This document shows positions 10,320-19,450 of a stretch of DNA of 64,000 nucleotides, piece after piece. Every line of letters starts with the position of its first letter. Within the stretch, counting starts at the first letter, position 1. The position numbers and the translations under genes are program-made. This DNA comes from an uncultured Alphaproteobacteria bacterium. GTDB lineage: Bacteria; Pseudomonadota; Alphaproteobacteria; MPNO01; UBA830. The DNA lies in assembly GCA_913046035.1 (NCBI GenBank), contig CAJWSW010000008.1, positions 1 to 64,000 of the forward strand, read 5' to 3'. The notes beneath the pieces were generated by a model. The model made no database searches. It was given only the letters and a program-made list of their open reading frames with translations, and had not been told where the DNA came from.

Positions 10320-11053
10320 TTAGCCCCCTTGGAGATCGGCGTATTGGTAGCAGAATAAAGATCCTCTGGCAGCACTGGTTCGCGACCCATTTCTGCGTCA
10401 AGGGTCATAGTGAGATCATTCAGAACATGCTCCAGTTCTCTCCGAATTTGCTCCGTCCGTTTCTTATCGGCATCCCGCGGTACCTCAATGGGATGCCCGA
10501 TTCTTACAACACCCTTACCGAACGGGAAGGGCAACATAAATCTATCCCAGGATGAAAATACGCGACTCCGGGATGCCGCAAAAGTTATTGGTAATATCAG
10601 TGCCCCCGTGAGTTTTGCGGCGGAGATAGCTCCGGCTGAAACACGCATCCTCGGCCCCCTTGGACCATCAGGGGTGATCCCTATGTACTCTCCGCGCCGC
10701 AAAGCCCGCACAATTGATATGAGTGCGCCTCTACCACCCTTAGAAGAAGAGCCAGCGATTGTACCTACTTCTAGGTGCTGCAAAGTTTGAGAAATAAGTA
10801 CTCCGTCCCTGTGCCGCGAAATCAAGATACTCATTGGTACGTCATATACCCAAGCATTTGGAATCATTAGCATCCTGCCATGCCAAAAACAGGCGATGAA
10901 GGGCTTATTATTAGCGACTAACGCCGCAGCAATCTCCTGGTTTTCTACTTTCCAGTTCCCTGTAAACCAGACAAGGCGTATGTATTTCGCTGCAAGCCAA
11001 CTTAAGGCCGCTGCGACCTTTGGTCTGCGCGCGAGTTTACGCATTGAAGACAT
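10316..11053 (-). CDS. DUF374 lysophospholipid acyltransferase-family protein
   Basis: A 245-residue member of the DUF374 family, related to PlsC/LpxL acyltransferases. Visible motifs are IACFWHGRMLMIPNAW (with the probable catalytic His), SILISRHRDGVLISQTLQHL and ITPDGPRGPRMRVSAGA. In alphaproteobacteria this gene almost always sits next to waaA and lpxK, and a role in lipid A acylation is generally assumed; its exact acceptor is not known from sequence. The gap to msbA is 3 bp and the ATGA overlap with waaA is 4 bp, so it is firmly inside the operon. Confidence 0.9.
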   Translation of the reverse strand: MSSMRKLARRPKVAAALSWLAAKYIRLVWFTGNWKVENQEIAAALVANNKPFIACFWHGRMLMIPNAWVYDVPMSILISRHRDGVLISQTLQHLEVGTIAGSSSKGGRGALISIVRALRRGEYIGITPDGPRGPRMRVSAGAISAAKLTGALILPITFAASRSRVFSSWDRFMLPFPFGKGVVRIGHPIEVPRDADKKRTEQIRRELEHVLNDLTMTLDAEMGREPVLPEDLYSATNTPISKGAK

Positions 11054-11056
11054 CGA

Positions 11057-12913
11057 TTATCCTTTAGAAACAGGAGCGAGCGCTCCTCCGTCATCGTCGG
11101 CGAATTGCATTGCATGCAGTTTAGAGTAAGCGCCGCCGCGGACAATCAGTTCCGAATGTGTGCCGGTTTCACGGATTTTGCCACCCTCTATAACAAATAT
11201 GCAGTCGGCATCTAAAACAGTAGAGAGTCTATGGGCGATAATTACTGTTGTCCGCCCTTTTTTAAGCCGTGACAATGCCATTTGAACCTGCCTTTCTGTT
11301 TCTGTGTCAAGGGCCGAGGTTGCTTCATCAAGCAGCAAGATGGGGGCGTCTTTCAACATCGCTCTTGCGATGGCAATACGTTGTCGTTGACCGCCAGAAA
11401 GTTTCGCGCCACGACCACCCACGTATGTATCGAACCCGTCTGCAAATTGGGAAATAAATTCCTCCGCACCTGCATCGGCTGCCGCGCGAGTAATTTCTTC
11501 GTCGGTAGCGTGCCATTTTCCGTAAGCGATGTTGGCACGAATAGTATCGTCGAAAAGCAATATTTCCTGGCTAACTAGTGAGATGCCGCTGCGCAAACTC
11601 TCTATTGTCACATCGCGGACATCTTGGCCGTCAATGAGCACCCGACCACTAGCTACATCATAAAACCGTGGTATTAGATTAAGTATTGTTGACTTTCCCG
11701 CACCTGATGGACCGACTAGTGCTACGGTTTTTCCAGCGTCGATCTGAAGGTTGATTCCGGTAAGAGCGGAAGAATTTTGGGTATACCGGAAATGGACGTT
11801 TTCAAGGGATATTTGGCCTTGGATAGGCTTGATTGGAACAGCTTTGTCGGAATTGGTTATGGTGGACTTTAAGTCTAGTACAGCGAAAACACGTTGCGCC
11901 GCTGCGAGGCCTTGTTGCAACGTTGAATTCAAGTTCGCGATGTTTTTCATCGGCTTATAAGCAGCCAATAAAGCCGCCATGAAGGAAGCAAGTTCGCCTG
12001 TCGTCATCTCCCCATCAATAACGAGCAACCCGCCATAAAGAATCGCGCAGGCCAGGGCTATTCCGCCCAGCGCTTCCATCAAAGGTCGGCTTATAGCCTG
12101 AACTCGCGCGGCTTTACGGGTTAGCTGGAAGACCCGCTCTATAACGGCTGCGGCGCGTTTGGTCTCGCGTTCCTCCATCGTGTAGGCCTTTACATGCCTA
12201 GCCCCCTGGAAAGTCTCGTCCAGCAGGGTCGTCAGATCTCCTGTTTCGATTTGCGTATTACGCGAGATCTTACGAATGCGCTTCCCGATTCGGACGATCG
12301 GGTAGAGCGCTAAAGGAAACACAAAAATTGTAAGAAGCGCGAGCGTGGAATTATGAAAAATAAGGATCGCAAGCAAAAATAGCACTAGCAGCGCGTCCTT
12401 CAGTAAACCGGTCAAAGCTTTCGCCATCGAATACCGAAGGAGATTTGCATCATTGATAAAACGAGAAATGAGGCTTCCAACTGAATTGTCATGGAAGAAT
12501 TGTAGATCAGCACGGATTACGCCGCGGTACATAGAGGATTGCAGGTTCGCAACCATTCGATGCCCGATTACTTCCATGTTAACAGCCTCGAAATAGCCGG
12601 CGATCCCAGAAATAATCGCGAGAGCGATGATCGCCCCTGGTAGCAGGTAGAGCATTTCCCGATCGCGCGCGATCAGAACTTGGTCGACGACGTCTTTTAA
12701 CAGATAGATCATGCTTGCCGACGTGGCGGCGACAAGCACCATGCAGAGAAATGTAGTTAGTATGCGTTTGCGCTGAGGCCAAAGTTGCTTGCGAACAAGT
12801 CGATTGATCAGGGTTTTCGACGTTTCGATTCTTTTGTCGGCCAGTTCCAATCCATTGGAAAGTGCCTGTTCTTTATCGGCCACTGGAGAGGGTCCCGTTT
12901 CTCTTGGAGACAA
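11057..12913 (-). CDS. msbA: Lipid A export ABC transporter, fused membrane and ATPase domains (MsbA-like)
   Basis: A 618-residue half-transporter that flips lipid A-core across the inner membrane. Six membrane helices lie in the N-terminal 340 residues, followed by the ATPase domain with Walker A GPSGAGKST (about residue 400), signature motif LSGGQRQR, Walker B ILLLDEATSALD and the switch HRLST. A polar N-terminal extension of about 50 residues precedes the first helix. Position immediately ahead of the DUF374-waaA-lpxK genes supports MsbA over a generic exporter. The C-terminal 15 residues are acidic and then small, probably unstructured. Confidence 0.93.
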   Translation of the reverse strand: MSPRETGPSPVADKEQALSNGLELADKRIETSKTLINRLVRKQLWPQRKRILTTFLCMVLVAATSASMIYLLKDVVDQVLIARDREMLYLLPGAIIALAIISGIAGYFEAVNMEVIGHRMVANLQSSMYRGVIRADLQFFHDNSVGSLISRFINDANLLRYSMAKALTGLLKDALLVLFLLAILIFHNSTLALLTIFVFPLALYPIVRIGKRIRKISRNTQIETGDLTTLLDETFQGARHVKAYTMEERETKRAAAVIERVFQLTRKAARVQAISRPLMEALGGIALACAILYGGLLVIDGEMTTGELASFMAALLAAYKPMKNIANLNSTLQQGLAAAQRVFAVLDLKSTITNSDKAVPIKPIQGQISLENVHFRYTQNSSALTGINLQIDAGKTVALVGPSGAGKSTILNLIPRFYDVASGRVLIDGQDVRDVTIESLRSGISLVSQEILLFDDTIRANIAYGKWHATDEEITRAAADAGAEEFISQFADGFDTYVGGRGAKLSGGQRQRIAIARAMLKDAPILLLDEATSALDTETERQVQMALSRLKKGRTTVIIAHRLSTVLDADCIFVIEGGKIRETGTHSELIVRGGAYSKLHAMQFADDDGGALAPVSKG

Positions 12914-12994
12914 TATTATTTGTCAGATTACCATGTCTGCCAAACCCGGCCAAATAATTGAAAACAGATGAAAATTTCGATTGTGATTGGAGAT

Positions 12995-14338
12995 CTAACT
13001 GCCTGCGACGGTCATTCCATCTATCCGCAGTGTCGGTGCGTCTATACCGGACTTAAATTCAAGATCATCAGCCGGCACCAGATTAGCGAACATATCTTTC
13101 AAATTGCCGGCGATGGTAATTTCGGTTACCGGATAGCTAATCTCACCGTTCTCAATCCAAAAGCCAGCCGCGCCGCGACTATAATCTCCAGTTACCATAT
13201 TAATCCCCATGCCTATAAGCTCCGTTACGTAAAAACCGCTTGTAATGTCTGAGACTAACTCGGTCGGAGATTTATCGCCGGCTTCCATGAAAAGGTTCGT
13301 TACGGCAGGTGAAGGAGGGGAGGCCGTGCTTCTAGCAGCGTTGCCAGTCGACTCAAGTTCTAGCTGTCGCGCCGACGCGAGATCAAGCACCCAAGTTGTT
13401 AGCACGCCATTCTCGGCAAGATATTTTTTGCAATTAGGAAGTCCTTCAGCATCGAAAGGTTTGGAGCGCAAACCACGGTTTCGGTGCGGGTCATCGACAA
13501 CATTAATCCCATCGCGGAATATCTTTTGGCCCAAACAGTCCTTTAGGAATGAGGTTCCCCGCGAGATCGAAGATCCATTAATGGCGCCAGCGAAGTGCCG
13601 AACAATTCCACTGGAAACTCTAGGATCATAGACAACAGGAACCTGTTGGGTTTCAACCTTTCGAGCATTGAGGCGTTTCACTGCCCTTTCGCCCGCGTTG
13701 CGACCGATTTTTGCTGGGTCAGTAAGGTCTGAGTAGAACACTGAGGACGAGTAGTCGTAATCTCGCTCCATTGCGGTACCTTCGCCAGCAAGGACTGACG
13801 CCGCTAAACTGTAGCTAGAGGTCTGGTAGCTTTGTGCCAACCCATTAGACGCCGCAATAGCGATACGTGCGCTACTCCGACCAGCTTCAGCACCTTCGCT
13901 ATTGGTGATACCGGCGATGGACCGTGCTGCGTCTTCTGCGGTACGAGCGGCATCGATTAGGGTTTCATTGTTTGGTTCCGCAGTGTCGCATATTTCAAGT
14001 GTCGGCGGATCTATGACCAGTTGATCGGGGTAGGCAATTCCGCAATACGGATCTTCAGGTGCTACCTTTGCCATTTCGACGGCACGACTTGCGACGTCTT
14101 TCAATGTTTCTTGTTCAAAATCCGTAGAGGAGACGATCGCTTGCTGCCTGCCAACAAAAACGCGAAGTCCGAGATCTTTGCTTTCGGACCTCTCAAGTTT
14201 TTCAAGGTTCCCTAATCGGCATGAAATTGAAACGGCAGAAGCGTTAAAAACAATCGCATCCGCTGCATCTGCCCCTTGGCGGAGGGCTGTGTCAATCAAA
14301 TCGGCGAGTAGTTCCAGTTGATTTTTTGTATCGGCCAT
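12995..14338 (-). CDS. pmbA: TldE/PmbA-family metalloprotease subunit
   Basis: A 447-residue PmbA (TldE) protein. TldD and TldE together form a peptidase that trims modified peptides; TldE itself lacks the HExxxH zinc motif, and none is present here. Family features are FVGRQQAIVSSTDF in the N-terminal domain and the C-terminal GMGINMVTGDYSRGAAGFWIENGEISYPVTE with the conserved asparagine/glycine-rich loop. The TldD partner is not in the window. It begins 5 bp after ubiD and is separated from msbA by 81 bp, so it may share their transcript. Confidence 0.93.
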   Translation of the reverse strand: MADTKNQLELLADLIDTALRQGADAADAIVFNASAVSISCRLGNLEKLERSESKDLGLRVFVGRQQAIVSSTDFEQETLKDVASRAVEMAKVAPEDPYCGIAYPDQLVIDPPTLEICDTAEPNNETLIDAARTAEDAARSIAGITNSEGAEAGRSSARIAIAASNGLAQSYQTSSYSLAASVLAGEGTAMERDYDYSSSVFYSDLTDPAKIGRNAGERAVKRLNARKVETQQVPVVYDPRVSSGIVRHFAGAINGSSISRGTSFLKDCLGQKIFRDGINVVDDPHRNRGLRSKPFDAEGLPNCKKYLAENGVLTTWVLDLASARQLELESTGNAARSTASPPSPAVTNLFMEAGDKSPTELVSDITSGFYVTELIGMGINMVTGDYSRGAAGFWIENGEISYPVTEITIAGNLKDMFANLVPADDLEFKSGIDAPTLRIDGMTVAGS

Positions 14339-14343
14339 GCCCG

Positions 14344-15852
14344 CTACCTGCTCCTAGGTTTCCAAATGTCCTGTCCTTCGCCAGGCAAACCATACTTTTC
14401 CCATTTTCGGGAAACCTTCTCTACAATTTCACTGCTCATGCGAAGTTTACGACCCCACTCACGTTGCGTTTCAGCCCCGATCTTCTTTGTTGCATCTATC
14501 CCCATTTTCGAGCCAAGGCCTTCGATTGGGGACGCGAAATCTAGGTAGTCAATTGGTGTATTTTCAATTGTTGTAACATCTCGGGCAGCATCTACATTTG
14601 TAGAGATTGCCCAGATAACATCTTCCCATTTGCGAGCGCAAATATCTTCATCCACCACAATAACGAATTTTGTATACATAAATTGTTTCAGATAGGACCA
14701 AACCCCCATCATGATCCGCTTGGCTTGTCCTGCATATGTTTTTCTGACCGATACAACAGCGATCCGATAAGAACAGGCTTCCGGGGGAAGCCAGAAGTCG
14801 ACTATTTCAGGAAATTGTTGAACCAGTAGCGGAATAAAAACGTCGTTGAGCGTTCGTCCTAGAACTGACGGTTCATCAGGCGGTCGGCCTGTAAATGTCG
14901 TTAAGTAAATAGGATCCTTGCGCATGGTGATCGCAGATACGGTGAAGATTGGAAAAGGTTCGACTGAGTTATAGTAACCCGTGTGATCACCGTATGGACC
15001 TTCTGGCCCCGTCTCGGTTAGAGACACGTGTCCTTCTATTACGATCTCAGCCTCAGCGGGTACCTGCAAAGGAATGGTTTTGCAATTTGTCAACGCAAGT
15101 TTGCTGCCTCGCAACAGGCCCGCGAATTGGTACTCGGACATAGTCTCCGGTACGGGCGCCACGGCCGCTATGGTGGTGGCAGGGTCAGCTCCGATCACAG
15201 CTGCAGCGGGAACCGACTGCGACCCTACCCGCGCGGCATCCACCGCATGTTTAGCGCCGCCGCGATGAGCGAGCCATCGCATCAGGGTTGTATTACGGCC
15301 AGTAACCTGCATACGGTAAATACCGACGTTTGATTTTCCATCAACGCCCTCGGTGACGACAAGGGGCCATGTAATTAGCGGAGCCGGCTCGTTTGGCCAG
15401 CAGGTCTGAATGGGAAGCTTCCCGAGATCTACATCTTTCCCGGTCAGCACGATTTCTTGGCAGGGAGCGCTAGTCGATGTTTTAGGCTTCATTGCCATAA
15501 CCGTTTTAAGCAGAGGAAGCATTTCTATCGCCTCCCGCCAACCACCTGGTGGCTCCGGCTGCCGCAGAAAGGCGAGTTGTTCGCCGAATTCACGGAGTTC
15601 ATCGGGAGTTTTTCCCATACCCCAAGCCACGCGCTCGACGGTACCAAACAAATTTGCTAGGACCGGCATATGATATGATTCACCATCATTGCTTACGACA
15701 TTTTCGAAAAGAACGGCGGGTCCGTCTTCAGCGAGAAGTCGGGTCTGGATTTCTGTCATTTCCAAATGCGTAGAGACTGGTTCAGAAACCCGGATCAACC
15801 GTTTTTCTTTCTCCAGTTTGACTATAAAATCTCGAAGGTTGGCGTAGGCCAT
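14344..15852 (-). CDS. ubiD: UbiD family decarboxylase, probably ubiquinone-pathway type
   Basis: A 502-residue prenylated-FMN-dependent decarboxylase. The protein matches the canonical UbiD plan: N-terminal MAYANLRDFIVKLEKEKRL, the middle IGADPATTIAAVAPVPE segment, and the catalytic acidic motif VSLTETGPEGPYGDHTGYY with the two glutamates. In ubiquinone synthesis it removes the carboxylate from polyprenyl-4-hydroxybenzoate. It is the first gene of a minus-strand run reaching to position 7126. The UbiX flavin prenyltransferase is not in the window. A second, quite different UbiD lies at 24878. Confidence 0.92.
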   Translation of the reverse strand: MAYANLRDFIVKLEKEKRLIRVSEPVSTHLEMTEIQTRLLAEDGPAVLFENVVSNDGESYHMPVLANLFGTVERVAWGMGKTPDELREFGEQLAFLRQPEPPGGWREAIEMLPLLKTVMAMKPKTSTSAPCQEIVLTGKDVDLGKLPIQTCWPNEPAPLITWPLVVTEGVDGKSNVGIYRMQVTGRNTTLMRWLAHRGGAKHAVDAARVGSQSVPAAAVIGADPATTIAAVAPVPETMSEYQFAGLLRGSKLALTNCKTIPLQVPAEAEIVIEGHVSLTETGPEGPYGDHTGYYNSVEPFPIFTVSAITMRKDPIYLTTFTGRPPDEPSVLGRTLNDVFIPLLVQQFPEIVDFWLPPEACSYRIAVVSVRKTYAGQAKRIMMGVWSYLKQFMYTKFVIVVDEDICARKWEDVIWAISTNVDAARDVTTIENTPIDYLDFASPIEGLGSKMGIDATKKIGAETQREWGRKLRMSSEIVEKVSRKWEKYGLPGEGQDIWKPRSR

Positions 15853-15932
15853 TGTCGCAAGGTCCTGCCTTAGGGTCGGGTCTCGGTCAAGCGTCGGACC
15901 GATTTAGAAATTAGATCATTTGAGATGAAACT

Positions 15933-16658
15933 ATGTCAGAAACTATGAATGATCCAGTTACACACGCAAAATCATATCCGTTCCCAGTTATGGGTAAATC
16001 ATATGTCTTCCGAGATGGGATGCCATACGATATGCCGGACGCTGGTTTTGATAAAACGGGACGAACGCCTGTCCTCGCGGCCGGTTCAAATCAATCACAT
16101 GAGCAATTAGCAAGAAAATACGCAGGGCTACTTGAACAAACTGAGATTCCCATTCAGCGAGCAATACTCAGCGATTTTGACTCCGTTTATGCCGCGCATC
16201 TTGCAGGCTATGGCTCGGTGCCCTCGACCCTTTTCCCATCAGATGGAACGCGAGTAACTACGTACGTGCTGTGGCTGGATGATTCCCAGTTGAACCGGAT
16301 GCACGAAACCGAACGGAATTATACTTATGACCACCTATATGACATTAAGGTGCGCATAGAAGACAGCGATGAATTACTCGGCGAGGCCTATGCATATTCT
16401 GCGAAGGTGGGCTGCATTGGTCACTGTGGTAAGCCAATTGCATTGCGAGAAATCCCTGCTTTGAATAGGAACTTCCCGTCAATGTCTCAGGTCGGAATAC
16501 TTGAACATGTTCGTAACAGGTTAGTGCCGGAGGAGCCGCTCGATGTGTTTATTGGCGCTCATATTGCGAACCCGGAGCTGCGCGCATTCCGCACATCTGG
16601 TCTGTCCGAGGGCGCAATATTTCCCAATTTTCCGCGAACAGTTATAGGAGAATTTTAG
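15933..16658 (+). CDS. Uncharacterised 241-residue protein, possible cyclotransferase-like fold
   Basis: I do not recognise this family. The reading frame is clean, it starts after an 80-bp divergent promoter region shared with ubiD, and it ends 4 bp short of the formate dehydrogenase gene, so it is real. The middle resembles gamma-glutamylcyclotransferase-like proteins in outline: PVLAAGSNQSHEQLARKY near residue 50 recalls the GYGSN loop, and TTYVLWLDDSQLNRMHETERNY near residue 110 recalls the VYxLxxxxLxxLDxxE turn. That is shape resemblance, not a match. No signal peptide or membrane helix is visible. The C-terminus contains IGHCGKPIALREIPA and is rich in prolines. Confidence 0.8.
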   Translation: MSETMNDPVTHAKSYPFPVMGKSYVFRDGMPYDMPDAGFDKTGRTPVLAAGSNQSHEQLARKYAGLLEQTEIPIQRAILSDFDSVYAAHLAGYGSVPSTLFPSDGTRVTTYVLWLDDSQLNRMHETERNYTYDHLYDIKVRIEDSDELLGEAYAYSAKVGCIGHCGKPIALREIPALNRNFPSMSQVGILEHVRNRLVPEEPLDVFIGAHIANPELRAFRTSGLSEGAIFPNFPRTVIGEF

Positions 16659-16662
16659 GTTT

Positions 16663-19434
16663 TTACTTCGTGGCTGCGGTGGAGGATTTCTCTATTCTTG
16701 CAGCGCAAAATTTGAATTCGGGTATTTTTCCGGCGGGATCGAGGGCGGCATTAGTTAATATATTTGCTGCAGCTTCTGAATAACAAAACGGTATGAAGAC
16801 TACTCCTTCGGGCACGTCTCGGTCGGCGCGAGCCTTTAATTCGATGATGCCGCGACGCGTCTCAACCTTAATCATCTCACCTGGCGCAATGTTCATCTTT
16901 ATAAGGTCTTTGGTGGACAGGTTTGCAGTTGCCTCGGGTTCTAAACTGTCCAAGATATCGGCCCGGCGTGTCATCGCCCCTGTATGCCAGTGTTCTAAAA
17001 GCCTGCCTGTTGTGAGGATCATTGGATACGCGTCGTCGGGCACCTCATCGGGTGGAAGAATATCGGCGGGGACAAATTTTCCGCGCCCCGACGTCGTCGG
17101 AAAACCCTCCTGAAAAATGACTTCTTGGCTGAGACCATTGTCATCGAGGGGGTAGGTGACGGAGTCAAGGATCTGAAGACTTTCCCATGTGATGCCTTTG
17201 AAGGATGGCATGCATGCGGCCATCTCGTCGAAGACTTCCTTCGGGCTGTTATATTGCCAGTCGAGACCAATTCGGCGCGCTATTTCCTGAATGATCCAAA
17301 GATCTTGTTTTGCGTCGCCTGGTAAGGGAAGTGCCTTACGCCCAATCTGGACTTGGCGGTTTGTGTTTGTGAAACTTCCTTCCTTCTCTGGAAATGCACT
17401 CGCTGGTAGTATGACGTCGGCATGAAATGCGGTTTCCGTCAAAAACAGGTCCTGTAAAACTAAATGGTCGAGGGCGGCAAGTGCTTGACGCGCATGACGC
17501 GCATCTGGATCGGACATCGCTGGGTTTTCGCCCATAATATACATCGCGCGAATGTCGCCATTTCGGATCGAGTCCATGATTTCAACCACAGTTAAACCTG
17601 GATTTGGATCAAGTTCCGACGCCCAAAACTTCTCGAATTTGGCTCGTACTTCCGGTTTTTCTACCGATAGGTAGTCTGGAAAGAACATGGGAATTAAACC
17701 GGCATCTGAGGCGCCCTGCACATTATTTTGCCCACGTAAAGGATGTAGCCCTGTACCTGGTCGGCCAACATGGCCGGTCATTAAAGCAAGAGAGATAAGA
17801 CAACGTGAATTATCGGTTCCGTGCACATGTTGCGAAATTCCCATACCCCAGAATATGATGCTGCGATCGGCATTTGCGTATTCACGAGCGATTATCCTAA
17901 TTCTGTCTGCATCGACGCCGCATATATCGGACATCGTTTCGGGTGAGAAACCCCTTAAGTGCTCCTTAATCTCCTCAAAACCTTCTGTATGGCGCTCTAT
18001 GTAGTCGTTGTCTGTAAGGTTTTCTTCAACAATCGTGTGCATCATTGCGTTCAGTAGCGCTACGTCTGACCCACTTTTGAACTGGACCATGTGTGTGGCA
18101 TGTCGAGATAGGGCCTGCCCGCGTGGGTCCATAACAATTAACTTTGCACCGTTATTAACCGCATTTTTGAAGAACGTCGCTGCCACAGGGTGGTTCACCG
18201 TCGGATTGGCGCCGATTACAATGATCACGTCTGATTTTGCCACATCGTAGAAAGGTGCGGAAACGGCGCCGGAATTGACCGTTTCCATTAATGCCGCAAC
18301 CGACGAAGCATGGCATAGGCGTGTGCAGTGATCGACGTTGTTATTTCCAAAACCGGTGCGGACAAGTTTTTGAAATAGATAAGCTTCTTCGTTGGATCCT
18401 TTTGCCGATCCGAAGCCGGCGAGGGCCGAGCCGCCGGTTTCGTTCACAACCTTTTTCAGTCCACTGGCGGCGAATTCGAGCGCCTCGTCCCAAGTCGCTT
18501 CCCGAAAGTATTTCAGAGGTGTGGCGGGGTCGTAGTTTGCGTCTGGGTCTTTCGCAATTCCGCCTTTTCGAATTAATGGACGAGTGAGCCGATCAGGATG
18601 ATGGATATAATCGAAGCCGAAGCGGCCCTTTACGCAAAGCCGGTTGTGGTTTGCGGGACCATCGCGACCGTCGACGGAAAGAAGTTTGTCCTCCTTGATT
18701 TTGTACGTGAGCTGACATCCAACGCCGCAGTATGGACAAATTGAATCAACTTGTCTGTCCGGCTCTATAAGACCATCTGACGACGTAACGGTCGAAGGCA
18801 GTAAGGCACCAGTGGGGCAAGCTTGAACGCATTCCCCACAAGCAACACAAGTACTATCGCCCATGGGGTCATCAAAATCGAACACGATTTTTGCCTCCGC
18901 CCCACGGCCAGCCATCCCAATGACGTCATTTACTTGCACTTCGCGGCATGCGCGGATGCACAATGTGCAATTAATGCAGGCATCTAAATTGACCGCCATC
19001 GCCGGATGAGACAAATCTGGTTCCAGCGCAATTTGCGCCGGGAAACGTGACTTTTCGATATCAAGGCGTTCCGCCCAAGACCAGAATTGCGACCCCTTGT
19101 CATGCGTTTTCTCGCGGGATGGCTGATCGGCAACCAGAAGTTCAAAAACCATTTTTCTAGCGGAGGTTGCGCGAGCGCTGCCTGACTGAACCACCATTCC
19201 GTCCTCTGGCCGGCGGATGCAGGATGCAGCGAGAACCCGCTCGCCCTCTATCTCGACCATGCAAGCACGGCAATTACCATCAGCGCGATATCCTGGCGAC
19301 GGTGCATAGCATAAATGCGGGATATCAATTCCGTTGCGCTGTGCAACCTGCCAGATGGTCTCTCCCGGGGCAGCAGAGACCGTTTTGCCGTCGAGCGTGA
19401 AACTGATTTTTTCTGTTGATCCGTCAAGAGCCAT
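16663..19434 (-). CDS. fdsA: NAD-linked formate dehydrogenase, molybdenum (alpha) subunit
   Basis: A 923-residue Mo/W-bis-MGD subunit that oxidises formate to CO2 and passes electrons through Fe-S clusters to the FdsGB subunit. In order: a NuoG-like 2Fe-2S domain (CRACMVEIEG), two 4Fe-4S motifs (CINCTLCIRAC, CVACGECVQAC), the MopB cluster (CPYCGVGC), and the catalytic region VDHCTRLCHASSVAAL with cysteine at the active site, so it is not a selenoprotein. I choose the ATG at 19434, just after the fdsGB stop codon, over an ATG 33 codons upstream that lies inside fdsGB. FdhD and the FdsC/FdsD accessory genes are not in the window. Confidence 0.95.
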   Translation of the reverse strand: MALDGSTEKISFTLDGKTVSAAPGETIWQVAQRNGIDIPHLCYAPSPGYRADGNCRACMVEIEGERVLAASCIRRPEDGMVVQSGSARATSARKMVFELLVADQPSREKTHDKGSQFWSWAERLDIEKSRFPAQIALEPDLSHPAMAVNLDACINCTLCIRACREVQVNDVIGMAGRGAEAKIVFDFDDPMGDSTCVACGECVQACPTGALLPSTVTSSDGLIEPDRQVDSICPYCGVGCQLTYKIKEDKLLSVDGRDGPANHNRLCVKGRFGFDYIHHPDRLTRPLIRKGGIAKDPDANYDPATPLKYFREATWDEALEFAASGLKKVVNETGGSALAGFGSAKGSNEEAYLFQKLVRTGFGNNNVDHCTRLCHASSVAALMETVNSGAVSAPFYDVAKSDVIIVIGANPTVNHPVAATFFKNAVNNGAKLIVMDPRGQALSRHATHMVQFKSGSDVALLNAMMHTIVEENLTDNDYIERHTEGFEEIKEHLRGFSPETMSDICGVDADRIRIIAREYANADRSIIFWGMGISQHVHGTDNSRCLISLALMTGHVGRPGTGLHPLRGQNNVQGASDAGLIPMFFPDYLSVEKPEVRAKFEKFWASELDPNPGLTVVEIMDSIRNGDIRAMYIMGENPAMSDPDARHARQALAALDHLVLQDLFLTETAFHADVILPASAFPEKEGSFTNTNRQVQIGRKALPLPGDAKQDLWIIQEIARRIGLDWQYNSPKEVFDEMAACMPSFKGITWESLQILDSVTYPLDDNGLSQEVIFQEGFPTTSGRGKFVPADILPPDEVPDDAYPMILTTGRLLEHWHTGAMTRRADILDSLEPEATANLSTKDLIKMNIAPGEMIKVETRRGIIELKARADRDVPEGVVFIPFCYSEAAANILTNAALDPAGKIPEFKFCAARIEKSSTAATK

Positions 19435-19450
19435 CGATTTTCCGTCCCGC

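Noticed and set aside
16663-19434. Selenocysteine formate dehydrogenase
   Set aside because: The active site is DHCTRLCHAS with cysteine and there is no in-frame TGA, so it is the Cys form.
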